A stretch of DNA of 64,000 nt from Timonella corticicola (GCF_042683685.1 NZ_JBHUOP010000001.1:620001-684000); one strand, 5' to 3'; numbered from the stretch's first letter, positions 41,273-50,695 are shown. Notes: generated from the letters alone by a model not told the origin. Program-made: numbers and translations.

Positions 41273-42253
41273 ATGGCACTTACCGCTCAAGTTAAAGATG
41301 AACTGGCCCGCCTCAAAGTGGACAAGACCAACTGCCGCAAGGCTGAGGTTTCTGCGATGTTGAGGTTCGCTGGTGGGCTGCACATCATCTCGGGCCGGAT
41401 TGTCATTGAGGCTGAACTCGATACGGCCGTGGCCGCGAACCGGCTACGCACCACCATCGCCGAGGTGTATGGACACCAGAGCGAACTCATCACCGTGTCC
41501 GGTGGTGGCCTGCGTCGCGGTGCCCGGTACGTTGTGCGGGTAGTCAAGGATGGTGAATCGCTGGCACGCCAGACAGGCCTCCTCGATTCACGTGGGCGTC
41601 CGGTACGAGGCCTGCCACCGCAGATCGTCTCCGCGGGCGTTGCCGAGGCGGAGGCTGCCTGGCGCGGGGCATTCCTCGCGCACGGGTCGCTCACAGAGCC
41701 AGGCCGCTCGTCGGCAATCGAGATAACCTGCCCCGGACCGGAGGCCGCCCTCGCGCTGGTAGGTGCTGCTCGTCGCCTGGGAATCACTGCGAAAGCGCGC
41801 GAAGTGCGCGGTGTCGACCGTGTGGTCATCCGCGACGGCGAGGCGATCAGCCAACTCTTGCAGCGTATCGGTGCCAAGGACGTCCTCGAGGTGTGGGAGG
41901 AGCGACGCCAGCGACGCGAGGTCCGCGGCACGGCAAATCGGCTCGCCAATTTTGATGACGCCAACCTGCGCCGCTCCGCCCGCGCCGCCGTTGCGGCTGG
42001 TGCGCGCGTCGAACGCGCTTTTGAGATTCTTGGCGATGACTTGCCTGAGCATTTGCGTGAGGCAGGGGAACTGCGCCTCGCTCACAAGCAAGCCTCCCTG
42101 GAGGAACTCGGCCAACTCGCTGACCCACCACTCACCAAGGACGCCGTGGCTGGCCGGATCCGCCGTCTCCTTGCCACCGCAGACAAAAAAGCAAAAGAAC
42201 TGGGCATCCCGGACACCGAGGCTGGACTGTCATCGGATCTGCTCGACGTCTGA
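41273..42253 (+). CDS. whiA: WhiA DNA-binding regulator
   Basis: Conserved Gram-positive regulator, needed for sporulation septation in Streptomyces and tied to cell division elsewhere. The N-terminal two-thirds is an inactive LAGLIDADG homing-endonuclease fold (from MALTAQVKDELARL to about residue 215). The C-terminal helix-turn-helix contains LRLAHKQASLEELGQLADP and ends near KDAVAGRIRRLL. Length, 326 residues, is typical. ATG 41273 is 39 bases after yvcK. A non-sporulating actinobacterium would be expected to use it for division genes. The next gene is 400 bases away. Confidence 0.95.
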   Translation: MALTAQVKDELARLKVDKTNCRKAEVSAMLRFAGGLHIISGRIVIEAELDTAVAANRLRTTIAEVYGHQSELITVSGGGLRRGARYVVRVVKDGESLARQTGLLDSRGRPVRGLPPQIVSAGVAEAEAAWRGAFLAHGSLTEPGRSSAIEITCPGPEAALALVGAARRLGITAKAREVRGVDRVVIRDGEAISQLLQRIGAKDVLEVWEERRQRREVRGTANRLANFDDANLRRSARAAVAAGARVERAFEILGDDLPEHLREAGELRLAHKQASLEELGQLADPPLTKDAVAGRIRRLLATADKKAKELGIPDTEAGLSSDLLDV

Positions 42254-42652
42254 GCATTCTGCGCCAAGCAGCGGCTGAAGTGCCCCGATGGTTTCACGCG
42301 GATATAGCACGATGTGCCGTGCCACGATTTGGGCATTGTGGTCAGCGTCTCACAGCCTGACATGGGTGAAGAAACGGCAAAAACTCCACCATTTTCCGCC
42401 CCATCTCGGAGTTTTATGACGCGGTCCGTAAAAAATCTGCTTTGAGGGACCATCGTCCTCACGAAACTCAGAAAAACGGTATAGGATTTTACCTGTCAGA
42501 TGAACCGTTGCGCGTCAGTTTGATGCGGCGGGATGAATCAGAAGCCGCGAGCACACACCACGAAGATTACTGACAGTGGTCTGAGTGTGGCTCGTCCAGA
42601 AAACACTAAATGAGTGTGCGTCGGAGAACCCGGCGCGCCAGAGGAGGGCATT
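42254..42652. other. Intergenic region between whiA and gap
   Basis: No gene recognised. The inverted repeat AAAACTCC/GGAGTTTT (42380-42387 with 42408-42415) is followed by AT and may terminate whiA transcription. The remainder should hold the gap promoter, but I cannot assign boxes with confidence. The gap ribosome site GAGGAGGG is at 42641-42648. Confidence 0.45.
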
Positions 42653-43657
42653 GTGACCACCCGCGTCGGAATCAACGGCTTCGGCCGTATCGGCCGTAAC
42701 TTCTTCCGCGCAATCCTGGAGTCGGGCGCAGACATCGAAATCGTTGGTGTCAACGACCTTACCGACAACAAGACCCTTGCGCACCTGCTCAAGTACGACT
42801 CCGTTCTCGGTGTCCTGAAGCAGGAAGTATCGTACGACGACGACTCGATCACCGTAGACGGCAAGAAGATCCGCGCACTCGCAGAGCGCAACCCAGCAGA
42901 CCTCCCATGGGGTGAGCTCGGCGCTGACATCGTCATCGAGTCCACTGGTTTCTTCACTGATGCAACCAAGGCACAGGCACACATCGATGCAGGTGCGAAG
43001 AAGGTCATCATCTCCGCACCAGCAAGCAACGAAGACGCAACCTTCGTCGTCGGCGTGAACAACGACCAGTACGACCCAGCGAAGCACCACATCATCTCGA
43101 ACGCATCCTGCACCACCAACTGCCTCGCACCAATGGCTAAGGTTCTGGACGAGAAGTTCGGCATCGAGCGTGGCCTCATGACCACCATCCACGCATACAC
43201 CGGTGACCAGAACCTGCAGGACGGCCCACACAAGGACCTCCGCCGCGCACGTGCAGCCGCAATCAACATCGTTCCTACCTCGACCGGTGCTGCAAAGGCT
43301 GTTTCCCTCGTTCTGCCACAGCTCAAGGGCAAGCTTGACGGATACGCACTCCGCGTTCCAACCCCAACCGGTTCTGCAACCGACCTGACCTTCACCGCTT
43401 CCCGCGAGGTAACGGTTGCAGAGGTCAACGCAGCAATCAAGGAAGCTGCTGAAGGCGCACTCAAGGGCATCCTCAAGTACACCGAGGACCCAATCGTTTC
43501 CTCGGACATCGTGACCGACCCAGCATCCTCGATCTTCGACGCTGGCCTCACCAAGGTTATCGGCGACCAGGTCAAGGTTGTTTCGTGGTACGACAACGAG
43601 TGGGGATACTCCTCGCGTCTCGTAGACCTCACCGTTCAGGTTGGCGAGAGCCTCTGA
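42653..43657 (+). CDS. gap: Glyceraldehyde-3-phosphate dehydrogenase, type I
   Basis: Oxidises glyceraldehyde 3-phosphate to 1,3-bisphosphoglycerate with NAD. The 334-residue protein has the Rossmann start VGINGFGRIGRNFFRA, an NAD-selective Asp in VGVNDL, and the active-site Cys153 in SNASCTTNCLAP. The frame is open to 42614, but GTG 42653 follows a strong GAGGAGGG and gives the normal N-terminus. Codons are strongly biased (CCA, GCA, GAC, AAC), indicating high expression. It is the first gene of the gap–pgk–tpiA glycolysis set. Confidence 0.97.
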   Translation: MTTRVGINGFGRIGRNFFRAILESGADIEIVGVNDLTDNKTLAHLLKYDSVLGVLKQEVSYDDDSITVDGKKIRALAERNPADLPWGELGADIVIESTGFFTDATKAQAHIDAGAKKVIISAPASNEDATFVVGVNNDQYDPAKHHIISNASCTTNCLAPMAKVLDEKFGIERGLMTTIHAYTGDQNLQDGPHKDLRRARAAAINIVPTSTGAAKAVSLVLPQLKGKLDGYALRVPTPTGSATDLTFTASREVTVAEVNAAIKEAAEGALKGILKYTEDPIVSSDIVTDPASSIFDAGLTKVIGDQVKVVSWYDNEWGYSSRLVDLTVQVGESL

Positions 43658-43709
43658 TCGAGTTCGCATCCGCGAACATCACGGGTTGATCCCGAAAACA
43701 TCATGAGAT

Positions 43710-43756
43710 CGCCCGCGTGAGTGATAAGCCAACCCGGCGAGTCACACACGCGGGCG
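43710..43756 (+). terminator. Hairpin between gap and pgk
   Basis: 10-bp perfect stem (43710-43719 with 43747-43756), extended by further partial pairing, ending in GTTCTTGT. It may attenuate or end gap transcription before pgk. Confidence 0.7.
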
Positions 43757-43796
43757 TTCTTGTGCCCACAAACCTCATCTTTTTCAGGAGAGTCCT

Positions 43797-44996
43797 ATGA
43801 AGACCATTGCAGATCTCGGCGATCTTCGCGGCAAGCGCGTACTCGTCCGCTCTGACTTCAACGTTCCACTCGACGGCCAGACCATCACTGATGACGGCCG
43901 CATCCGTGCAGCACTGCCAACCCTCAAGGTTTTGGTAGAAGCTGGCGCCAAGATCATCATCACCGCGCACCTCGGACGTCCAAAGGGTGCTCCAGAAGCC
44001 AAGTACTCACTCGCACCAGTGGCAACCCGCCTAGAAGAACTGCTCGGTGCCAAGGTCACCTTGGCGCAGGACACCGTGGGCGAGTCGGCAAAGGCAACCG
44101 TTGCCGCTCTCGGAGACGGCGAAGTAGCCCTCCTCGAAAACATTCGCTTCGACGCACGTGAGACCTCCAAGGTTGACGAAGAGCGCGCCTCGCTCGCAGC
44201 AGACCTTGCAGAGCTCGCTGACTTCTTTGTCTCCGACGGCTTCGGCGTTGTCCACCGCAAGCAGGCGTCCGTATACGACATCGCAAAGGCAGTTCCTGCG
44301 GCAGTTGGAACCCTCGTGCTCAAGGAGGTCGAGTCCCTCAAGAAGGCAACCGACAACCCAGCACGCCCATACACCGTGGTACTCGGTGGCTCCAAGGTCT
44401 CCGACAAGCTCGGCGTCATTGGGAACCTCCTAGGCAAGGCAGACCGCCTGCTCATCGGTGGCGGAATGCTCTTCACCTTCCTTGCAGCAAAGGGCTACTC
44501 GGTAGGTAACTCGCTCCTCGAAGAAGACCAGATCGACACCGTTAAGGGTTACCTCGAGACCGCTGAAAAGAACGGTGTAGAAATCGTTCTCCCAGTCGAC
44601 ATCGTTGTGGCGCCTGAGTTCAAGGCAGACGCACCAGCAACCGTTGTTGCCGCAGACGCCATCCCAGAGGGCCAGATGGGTCTCGACATCGGACCAGAAT
44701 CCCAGAAGCTCTTCGCCTCCAAGCTTGCTGACTCCAAGACCATCGTCTGGAACGGCCCAGCCGGTGTGTTCGAGTTTGAGGCATTCTCCGCCGGAACCCG
44801 CGCAGTCGCACAGGGTATCGTAGACGCAACGGCCAACGGTGCTTTCTCCGTTGTCGGTGGTGGCGACTCCGCTGCCGCTGTACGCATCCTCGGCTTCGAC
44901 GAGGCTGGCTTCAGCCACATCTCAACCGGTGGTGGCGCAAGCCTCGAGTTCCTTGAGGGTAAGGAACTCCCAGGCATCGCAGTCCTCGACGCCTGA
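43797..44996 (+). CDS. pgk: Phosphoglycerate kinase
   Basis: Makes ATP from 1,3-bisphosphoglycerate. The 399-residue protein shows the N-terminal substrate site VLVRSDFNVPL and AHLGRPKG, LLENIRFDARE, the hinge VLGGSKVSDKLG, and the C-terminal nucleotide site VVGGGDSAAAV with GGGASLEFLEGKELPG. AGGAGAG precedes ATG 43797. Codon bias matches gap and rpsA. It lies 28 bases before tpiA, so the two are probably co-transcribed. Confidence 0.97.
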   Translation: MKTIADLGDLRGKRVLVRSDFNVPLDGQTITDDGRIRAALPTLKVLVEAGAKIIITAHLGRPKGAPEAKYSLAPVATRLEELLGAKVTLAQDTVGESAKATVAALGDGEVALLENIRFDARETSKVDEERASLAADLAELADFFVSDGFGVVHRKQASVYDIAKAVPAAVGTLVLKEVESLKKATDNPARPYTVVLGGSKVSDKLGVIGNLLGKADRLLIGGGMLFTFLAAKGYSVGNSLLEEDQIDTVKGYLETAEKNGVEIVLPVDIVVAPEFKADAPATVVAADAIPEGQMGLDIGPESQKLFASKLADSKTIVWNGPAGVFEFEAFSAGTRAVAQGIVDATANGAFSVVGGGDSAAAVRILGFDEAGFSHISTGGGASLEFLEGKELPGIAVLDA

Positions 44997-45024
44997 GCAA
45001 CAAAGACACAGATAGGTAGACAAC

Positions 45025-45816
45025 GTGGCAAACGCACGTACCCCGCTCATCGCGGGTAACTGGAAGATGAACCTCGACCACAACGAGGCAATTCACACCG
45101 TTCAGAAGCTCGCATGGGCTCTCAAGGACGCAAAGCACGACTTCGACGCGGTCGAGGCCACCGTGCTGGTTCCGTTCACCGACATCCGTTCCGTTCAGAC
45201 CCTCGTGGACTCGGACAAACTGTCGATCTCGTACGGAGCGCAGGACGTCTCCGCACAGGTTTCGGGCGCATACACCGGAGAAATCTCCCCAGTGTTCCTC
45301 GCGAACCTTGGCGTGAAGTACGTTGCGATCGGCCACTCCGAGCGCCGTCAGTACCACGGTGAGGACGACGCGCTCGTCAACGCCAAGTCCAAGAACGCAA
45401 TCGCTCACGGCGTCGTCCCAGTGATCTGCGTTGGCGAACCGCTTGAGGTTCGTAAGGCCGGCGAGCAGGTGCCCTTCACCCTCGCACAGGTCGACGGTGC
45501 GCTTGAGGGTATCTCGGCCGAGGACGCGGCAAAGGTCGTCATCGCATACGAGCCAGTATGGGCTATCGGAACCGGTGAGGTTGCAACCCCCGCAGACGCA
45601 CAGGAGGTCGCAGCAGCAATCCGTGCCCGCCTCGCTGAACTGTACTCCGCGGAGGTCGCGGATGCTGTTCGCGTTCTGTACGGTGGCTCGGTCAAGTCCT
45701 CCTCGATCGTCGAGCTCATGGCGGAACAGGACGTCGACGGCGCTCTCGTCGGTGGCGCAAGCCTCGACCCAGAAGAGTTCGCAAAGATCGTGAACTTCCA
45801 GGGCCCGGCCGCCTGA
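45025..45816 (+). CDS. tpiA: Triosephosphate isomerase
   Basis: Interconverts dihydroxyacetone phosphate and glyceraldehyde 3-phosphate. The 263-residue protein has Lys14 in GNWKMN, His104 in IGHSERR, the catalytic Glu176 in AYEPVWAIGTG, and the phosphate-binding GGSVKSSS and VGGASLDP loops. GTG at 45025 is preceded by GATAGGTAG, a weak ribosome site. It follows pgk directly, and a clear hairpin comes after it. Confidence 0.96.
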   Translation: MANARTPLIAGNWKMNLDHNEAIHTVQKLAWALKDAKHDFDAVEATVLVPFTDIRSVQTLVDSDKLSISYGAQDVSAQVSGAYTGEISPVFLANLGVKYVAIGHSERRQYHGEDDALVNAKSKNAIAHGVVPVICVGEPLEVRKAGEQVPFTLAQVDGALEGISAEDAAKVVIAYEPVWAIGTGEVATPADAQEVAAAIRARLAELYSAEVADAVRVLYGGSVKSSSIVELMAEQDVDGALVGGASLDPEEFAKIVNFQGPAA

Positions 45817-45835
45817 CGCATCTCAAAGTCACGCG

Positions 45836-45865
45836 CCCGCTGTCTACATCTTGGTAGACGGCGGG
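45836..45865 (+). terminator. tpiA terminator
   Basis: 12-bp hairpin with one G-T pair (45836-45847 with 45854-45865, 6-nt loop), 20 bases after the tpiA stop. Confidence 0.8.
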
Positions 45866-45965
45866 CCGTGTGGCGTTTACATGCTATTTTCGATTAATCT
45901 AATGGCTGGCACTCGTGTGCTGACGATTTCGACGCCCCGACACTCTTGGGGCTAACACTTAAGGA

Positions 45966-46217
45966 ATGACACTCGTGGTAATCCTCCAGATCACCCTTCA
46001 AGTAATCCTCGTGGTGACGAGCCTCTTGTTGGTTCTGCTCATTCTCATGCACAAGGGCAAGGGTGGCGGTCTTTCCGACATGTTTGGTGGCGGTGTCTCG
46101 ACATCCATCGGTAACGCCGGTAACGCGCAGAGCAACCTGAATAAGTTGACCATTGGCATGGCACTCGTATGGGGTGCTGCAGTGATCCTTTTGGGCTTGC
46201 TGCAAAAGGTTCTGTAA
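45966..46217 (+). CDS. secG: Preprotein translocase subunit SecG
   Basis: Small membrane component of the SecYEG export channel. The 83-residue protein has two helices (about residues 5-28 and 60-80) and the family's central loop LMHKGKGGGLSDMFGGG. AAGGA precedes ATG 45966. Location between tpiA and the pentose-phosphate genes is typical of actinobacteria. It has its own upstream region and a strong downstream hairpin, so it may be transcribed alone. Confidence 0.93.
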   Translation: MTLVVILQITLQVILVVTSLLLVLLILMHKGKGGGLSDMFGGGVSTSIGNAGNAQSNLNKLTIGMALVWGAAVILLGLLQKVL

Positions 46218-46302
46218 CCCTGTCCAAGCGGTTGAGGTAGTTCTATAAGACTTTCGTCGTACAGTCGTAGACTCTTTTGAGGGATCGAGACGATGTGGAC
46301 GA

Positions 46303-46339
46303 AAATGGCCCGGTGTTCATCATGAACATCGGGCCATTT
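46303..46339. terminator. Bidirectional terminator between secG and pgl
   Basis: Nearly perfect 18-bp inverted repeat (46303-46320 with 46322-46339) between convergent genes, starting with AAA and ending with TTT, so it can work on both strands. Confidence 0.85.
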
Positions 46340-46355
46340 GCTGTTTGGGTTCCCG

Positions 46356-47096
46356 CTACACGGTGGCAGCGGCTGCATCGAGGAGCCAGAGGGTCCGTGA
46401 GCGCCCCTGTGCGGCGCTTACAGGGGCTTCAGAGCGTGGAGCGCCAGCTAGTCCTTGAGCAACGGCTGGGGCCTTCTCAGCACCCGCGGCGATAACCCAG
46501 ACCTCGTCAGCGCTCTGGATCGCGTCAAAGGTGAGCGACACCCGTAGCGGAGGAGGCTTGGGGGAGTTTCGAACTGGAATCGCGGGAGCGTCGTTCTGCT
46601 CCGCGTCAGCGTGATGTGGGAACAGCGAGGCAATGTGCGCGTCTGGTCCCATACCGAGAAGCACGACAGCGAAGTGCGGTACATCCGCCTCCTCGGATGC
46701 ATGTGCTTTCAACTCCTGGGCGTAATCAGCAGCGGCCTGCTCGACGGTGTACCCGTCAACTGCACGTGGCATGAAGTGGATGTTCTCCTCGGGCAGGCCG
46801 TCGAGTGAGTCGAGCCACGCGTCACGTGCCTGGACCTCGTTGCGGTCCTTGTCGCCCTGCGGCAGGAAGCGTTCATCGCCCCACCACAGGTGGACGTTGC
46901 TCCAGTCGATTGCTTCCACCAGCGACGATTTGGCAGCCTCCGCGAGCGTGGCAATACCCACGGTGCCGCCTGTGAGGGCAACATGTACGGGCGAGGACAC
47001 GGACTGGCGGTCCAGAATTTCGGTCAGGAGCCGTACCGCCACAGCCTGTGCAAGGATCTGTGGTGTCGGGTGCACAACTACGAGACGTTCACTCAC
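46356..47096 (-). CDS. pgl: 6-phosphogluconolactonase
   Basis: Hydrolyses 6-phosphogluconolactone, the second step of the oxidative pentose-phosphate pathway. The 246-residue protein has the family blocks VALTGGTVGI, WWGDERFLPQGDKDRNE and LLGMGPDAHIASLFP. GTG at 47096 overlaps the opcA stop (GTGA). It is the last gene of zwf–opcA–pgl on the minus strand. Confidence 0.95.
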   Translation of the reverse strand: MSERLVVVHPTPQILAQAVAVRLLTEILDRQSVSSPVHVALTGGTVGIATLAEAAKSSLVEAIDWSNVHLWWGDERFLPQGDKDRNEVQARDAWLDSLDGLPEENIHFMPRAVDGYTVEQAAADYAQELKAHASEEADVPHFAVVLLGMGPDAHIASLFPHHADAEQNDAPAIPVRNSPKPPPLRVSLTFDAIQSADEVWVIAAGAEKAPAVAQGLAGAPRSEAPVSAAQGRSRTLWLLDAAAATV

Positions 47097-48013
47097 ACGA
47101 TCACGACCTTAGGGAGTCCCTTGAGAAGCACCTCGGAGTAGAACATGTCCGGGTGCAGGCGGCGTAGTTCCTCGGCAAGGCAGTCCTCAAGGCTACGGAT
47201 GGGTAGATTGATGTGCTGCTCAGGCATGTTGGGCTGGCGGAGCGTCGCGCGCTTGCCATCATTGCGGGTGAACTCGATGTCCCCGGAGTCACGCTTGAGT
47301 AGAACCTTCGTGAGACCCAGTGCGCCTTCAATCGGCTGGAGTGTCACGGGCACATCAAGGGCGTTCGCAAGCCAGGCGCCAAGGAGATCGAGTGAGGGGT
47401 GAGCCGCGTCCCCGGCAATCTCTACCGCAGTGACAGGGTCGAACGGAGGCTGGTCCAAGGCCGTTGCCACGAGTCCACGCCATACAGTTGCGCGAGTCCA
47501 CGCCAGGTCAACGTCGCCAGGAACGTGGTTTTCCCTCAGTTTGCGGATGTTGGCCTGAGGGTTGTCTGAGTTCACCGAGTCGGTGAGGCGGGTATGCGCC
47601 ATGGAACCGATGGGCTCATTGGCAGGGGAATCGGGCACTACGCTTGGCCACCAGGCAACGATCGGTGCGTCTGGCAGCAGCAACGGCATAATCAGGGTGT
47701 CCGTGTGTGCGACGACCTCGGTTGCTGCGCTGAACACGATGACCTCAGAGGCCCCTGCGTCGCCGCCAACGCGAATCTGGGCGTTCAACACGTCAGAATC
47801 TGATGCGCCGACGTCTGAGACGACGATGATGCGGCACGGATGCTCCGCGGATGCCGCATTGGCTGCCTCGATCGAGGATTCGATCTCATCCGGTTGGGCG
47901 AGAATCACGAGGTTGAGGACACGGCCCAGTGCGATCTGTCCACCGTCTTCGCGGACCTTGACCAGTTTGCGTGCAACCTTGCTCGCTGTGGTGTCTGGAA
48001 TATCGATAATCAT
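47093..48013 (-). CDS. opcA: Glucose-6-phosphate dehydrogenase assembly protein OpcA
   Basis: Needed for assembly or activity of G6P dehydrogenase in actinobacteria and cyanobacteria. The 306-residue protein opens MIIDIPDTTASKVARKLV, contains VLNLVILAQPD, HPCRIIVVS and the tryptophan block LLPDAPIVAWWPS, and ends in a family-typical GLPKVVIV. It sits 21 bases after zwf and overlaps pgl by 4 bases. Presence of OpcA is a good actinobacterial marker. Confidence 0.95.
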   Translation of the reverse strand: MIIDIPDTTASKVARKLVKVREDGGQIALGRVLNLVILAQPDEIESSIEAANAASAEHPCRIIVVSDVGASDSDVLNAQIRVGGDAGASEVIVFSAATEVVAHTDTLIMPLLLPDAPIVAWWPSVVPDSPANEPIGSMAHTRLTDSVNSDNPQANIRKLRENHVPGDVDLAWTRATVWRGLVATALDQPPFDPVTAVEIAGDAAHPSLDLLGAWLANALDVPVTLQPIEGALGLTKVLLKRDSGDIEFTRNDGKRATLRQPNMPEQHINLPIRSLEDCLAEELRRLHPDMFYSEVLLKGLPKVVIV

Positions 48014-48034
48014 GTGTTCGTCATTCCTCGAAGG

Positions 48035-49591
48035 TTATGGACGGCGCCAGGTGCGGCCGTCACGTGCGAGCATTTCGTCAGCGCTTGCTGGACCCCAGGT
48101 ACCGGCGCGGTAGGTGTCTGGCTTGCCGTGGGATTCCCAGTGTTCGGTGATCGGGTCGAGGATTTGCCAGGACAACTCAACTTCCTCGTGCCGTGGGAAT
48201 AGCGGTGGATCCCCGAGGAGCACGTCGAGAATGAGTCGCTCGTAGGCTTCGGGGGAGGACTGGGTGAAGGCGTGACCATATCCAAAGTCCATCGTGACAT
48301 CGCGAACCTCCATCGCGGTGCCGGGAACCTTTGCCCCCAACCGCAGGGTGACCCCCTCGTCTGGCTGCACCCGGATCACTACCGCATTTTGACCGAGCTT
48401 GGAGGTGTCGGTTGTCTCGAATGGCAGGTGGGGTGCCTTCTTGAACACGACCGCGATCTCCGTGACGCGTCGTCCCAGACGCTTTCCGGCACGCAGATAG
48501 AACGGAACACCGGCCCATCGGCGGTTTGCGATGTCCACACGGATGGCCGCATACGTCTCAGTGATTGAATCGGAGGAGATACCGTCCTCATCGAAATATC
48601 CGTTGACCTCCTCACCGCCCTGCCAGCCTGCAAGATACTGGCCGCGTGCCGTGTGAGCGTCGATGTCATCAGGGACGCGTGCGGCGGAGAGTACCTTGAT
48701 CTTCTCAGCGATCAGGTGCTCTGCGGCGAAGGATGCAGGCTCTTCCATGGCAGTGAACGCGAGGAGTTGCAGGAGGTGGTTTTGAATGACATCGCGGGCC
48801 GCGCCAATGCCGTCGTAATAGCCGGCACGCGAGCCGATACCGATGTCCTCGGCCATGGTGATCTGTACGTGATCTACATAGTTCGAGTTCCACAGGGGTT
48901 CGTACATCTGGTTGGCGAAACGTAACGCCAGGATATTTTGAACGGTTTCCTTACCCAGATAGTGGTCGATCCGGAACACGGATTCTGGAGGGAACACCTC
49001 GGAGACCACGTCGTTGAGTTCGCGCGCGCTTTCCAGGTTGTGTCCGAACGGCTTCTCGATCACCACGCGACGCCAAGCACCCTCTTCGGATGTGGAAAGA
49101 CCCGAGTTTGCGAGTTGCTTGCACACCACGGGGAATGCGCTCGGGGGAACGGACAGGTAGAAAGCGTGGTTACCGCCGGTTCCTCGGTGTTCGTCGAGAT
49201 CCTTGACCGTCTTGGACAGGCGGGCGAATGCCTCAGGGTCATCGAACGTACCCTGGACGAATCGGATGCCACCGGAGAACTCCGCCCACACAGACTCACG
49301 GAACTTGGTACGCGCAAACTGCTCGACCGCATCGCGACAGTACTGCGCGAAGTCCTCATCGCTCCAGTCACGGCGGCCAAACCCGGTCAGTGCGAATCCC
49401 GGAGGCAACAGACCGCGATTTGCGAGGTCATAGACCGCAGGAATGAGTTTCTTCTTCGCGAGGTCACCGGTCACACCGAAAATCACGAGGCCACTGGGCC
49501 CAGCAATACGGGGGAGACGGATGTCGCGGGGATCCCGGAGCGGGTTCTTCACTGTTCCATGCGTCGATGAAGGCACGTTGGTAGTCACCAT
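48035..49591 (-). CDS. zwf: Glucose-6-phosphate 1-dehydrogenase
   Basis: First enzyme of the oxidative pentose-phosphate pathway; makes NADPH. The dinucleotide motif IFGVTGDLAKKKL is near residue 37. The substrate block RIDHYLGKETVQN contains the catalytic histidine region, and EKPFGHNL is conserved. The frame is open to GTG 49618, but ATG 49591 gives the usual actinobacterial N-terminus (518 residues); neither has a good ribosome site. In related genomes tal, and sometimes pgi, lies just upstream between zwf and tkt. Here that interval holds two unrelated genes on the other strand. Confidence 0.95.
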   Translation of the reverse strand: MVTTNVPSSTHGTVKNPLRDPRDIRLPRIAGPSGLVIFGVTGDLAKKKLIPAVYDLANRGLLPPGFALTGFGRRDWSDEDFAQYCRDAVEQFARTKFRESVWAEFSGGIRFVQGTFDDPEAFARLSKTVKDLDEHRGTGGNHAFYLSVPPSAFPVVCKQLANSGLSTSEEGAWRRVVIEKPFGHNLESARELNDVVSEVFPPESVFRIDHYLGKETVQNILALRFANQMYEPLWNSNYVDHVQITMAEDIGIGSRAGYYDGIGAARDVIQNHLLQLLAFTAMEEPASFAAEHLIAEKIKVLSAARVPDDIDAHTARGQYLAGWQGGEEVNGYFDEDGISSDSITETYAAIRVDIANRRWAGVPFYLRAGKRLGRRVTEIAVVFKKAPHLPFETTDTSKLGQNAVVIRVQPDEGVTLRLGAKVPGTAMEVRDVTMDFGYGHAFTQSSPEAYERLILDVLLGDPPLFPRHEEVELSWQILDPITEHWESHGKPDTYRAGTWGPASADEMLARDGRTWRRP

Positions 49592-50032
49592 TCTTGGTAG
49601 ATGAGGCGCGGTCTGCACGAATGCAAGGCCACGTCAGGTTGCGGGCATACCTCTGTTGAATCTTATCCGCCTCGCATAACGCACGTTGACTGTGGTCATA
49701 TTCCGGCCACAGGTTATGTAGCGAGAATTGGCGGCTCGTGATCTCCCGCACTGCAAGTTGATGAGAATCACATCACCAAATCTCTACGACCTGCAACTAT
49801 CTGGCTTTTCTTGTCACACAGGACAGTACTCGCGGCCAGCAGCGTGTAGTTCGCACATATTGCCGACGAGCCTGTATTTTCCAGCCCCACCTCACCTTGT
49901 CCTTCAGTTTCTTCTGCCGTGAGTGGAACTCATCCCACTCGCAAGTACACCAGCCTGGACGGCAGTGACGTTTGTCCACAGGATAGATGCTCCCATTCCA
50001 ACCTACGGGTGGATATTGGTGGGATAGTGGAC
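49592..50032. other. Divergent intergenic region upstream of zwf and the DUF6318 gene
   Basis: About 440 bases with no recognisable gene and no transaldolase remnant that I can see. It should hold promoters for zwf (-) and the lipoprotein gene (+). TTGATGAGAATCAC at 49758-49771 resembles an FNR/CRP-type half-palindrome, but the match is incomplete. The minus-strand ORF over 49797-50063 does not look coding. Confidence 0.4.
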
Positions 50033-50695
50033 GTGACCTCGAACAACCACCCCACGCCTTCACGCCATCAGCACCGGCAATGCCTCACCCGTCCCAGCCG
50101 ACTCCTCACAGTGTTGTTGGGTCTGGCCTTGGTGACGTCAACAGCAGCATGCTCCAATGAGCCGGTCGAGTACTTCACTCCACCACCAGCCACCGATACC
50201 ACTGTTACGCCAGGCGAGCTTGTGGAAGACGAGCCCGAAGTCCTTAAACGCCCAGACCCACGCATGATCGCTCAACCCATCCAACCCTCTACCGCTAACG
50301 AACTCAGCGAAAACGGAGCACGAGCGTTCGCATACTACTTCCTCGAGGTACTGAACTACACCGCAGCAACCGGAAACACCGAACTTCTACAAACCATCTC
50401 CGGCCCCGAATGCACTGCCTGCCAAGGATTCATCGAAGCCACTACAACGGTTGAAGAACTCAACCAATGGCACCTAGGATTCCATTCAACATATGAGAAT
50501 GAGCCAGTTCTTCTAGAGAATGAAGGAGCGGTCTTCGCATTTGATATCAATTTTCATGCGGATAAATATGAGACGTGGAACCGTGACGGTCTTGTCAAAG
50601 AGACCGAATCACTTGTCTTCAACGGAGCGATAGTCATCTATCGGCTTGGGAACTACTGGCTAGTCGAAGAGTTCGGCGAAATGAGCCGGATATGA
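50033..50695 (+). CDS. DUF6318 family lipoprotein
   Basis: A secreted, lipid-anchored protein of unknown function. From GTG 50033 the signal peptide contains RLLTVLLGLALVTSTAAC, with lipobox Cys40. A Pro/Thr/Glu-rich spacer follows, then a compact domain with ARAFAYYFLEVLNYTAATGNTE and a CTAC pair (GPECTACQG), the pattern I recall for DUF6318. The open frame reaches 49919, but those added residues are not signal-like. GATAGT just before the start suggests a leaderless mRNA. It overlaps the next gene by 4 bases (ATGA). Codons change from C/A-ending to AT-rich near 50,480. Confidence 0.75.
   Translation: MTSNNHPTPSRHQHRQCLTRPSRLLTVLLGLALVTSTAACSNEPVEYFTPPPATDTTVTPGELVEDEPEVLKRPDPRMIAQPIQPSTANELSENGARAFAYYFLEVLNYTAATGNTELLQTISGPECTACQGFIEATTTVEELNQWHLGFHSTYENEPVLLENEGAVFAFDINFHADKYETWNRDGLVKETESLVFNGAIVIYRLGNYWLVEEFGEMSRI

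Noticed and set aside
49758..49771. TTGATGAGAATCAC as an FNR or CRP site upstream of zwf
   Set aside because: 9 of 10 half-site bases match, but it lies about 140 bases from zwf, which is not an obvious anaerobic target, and no similar site occurs upstream of narK or narG.
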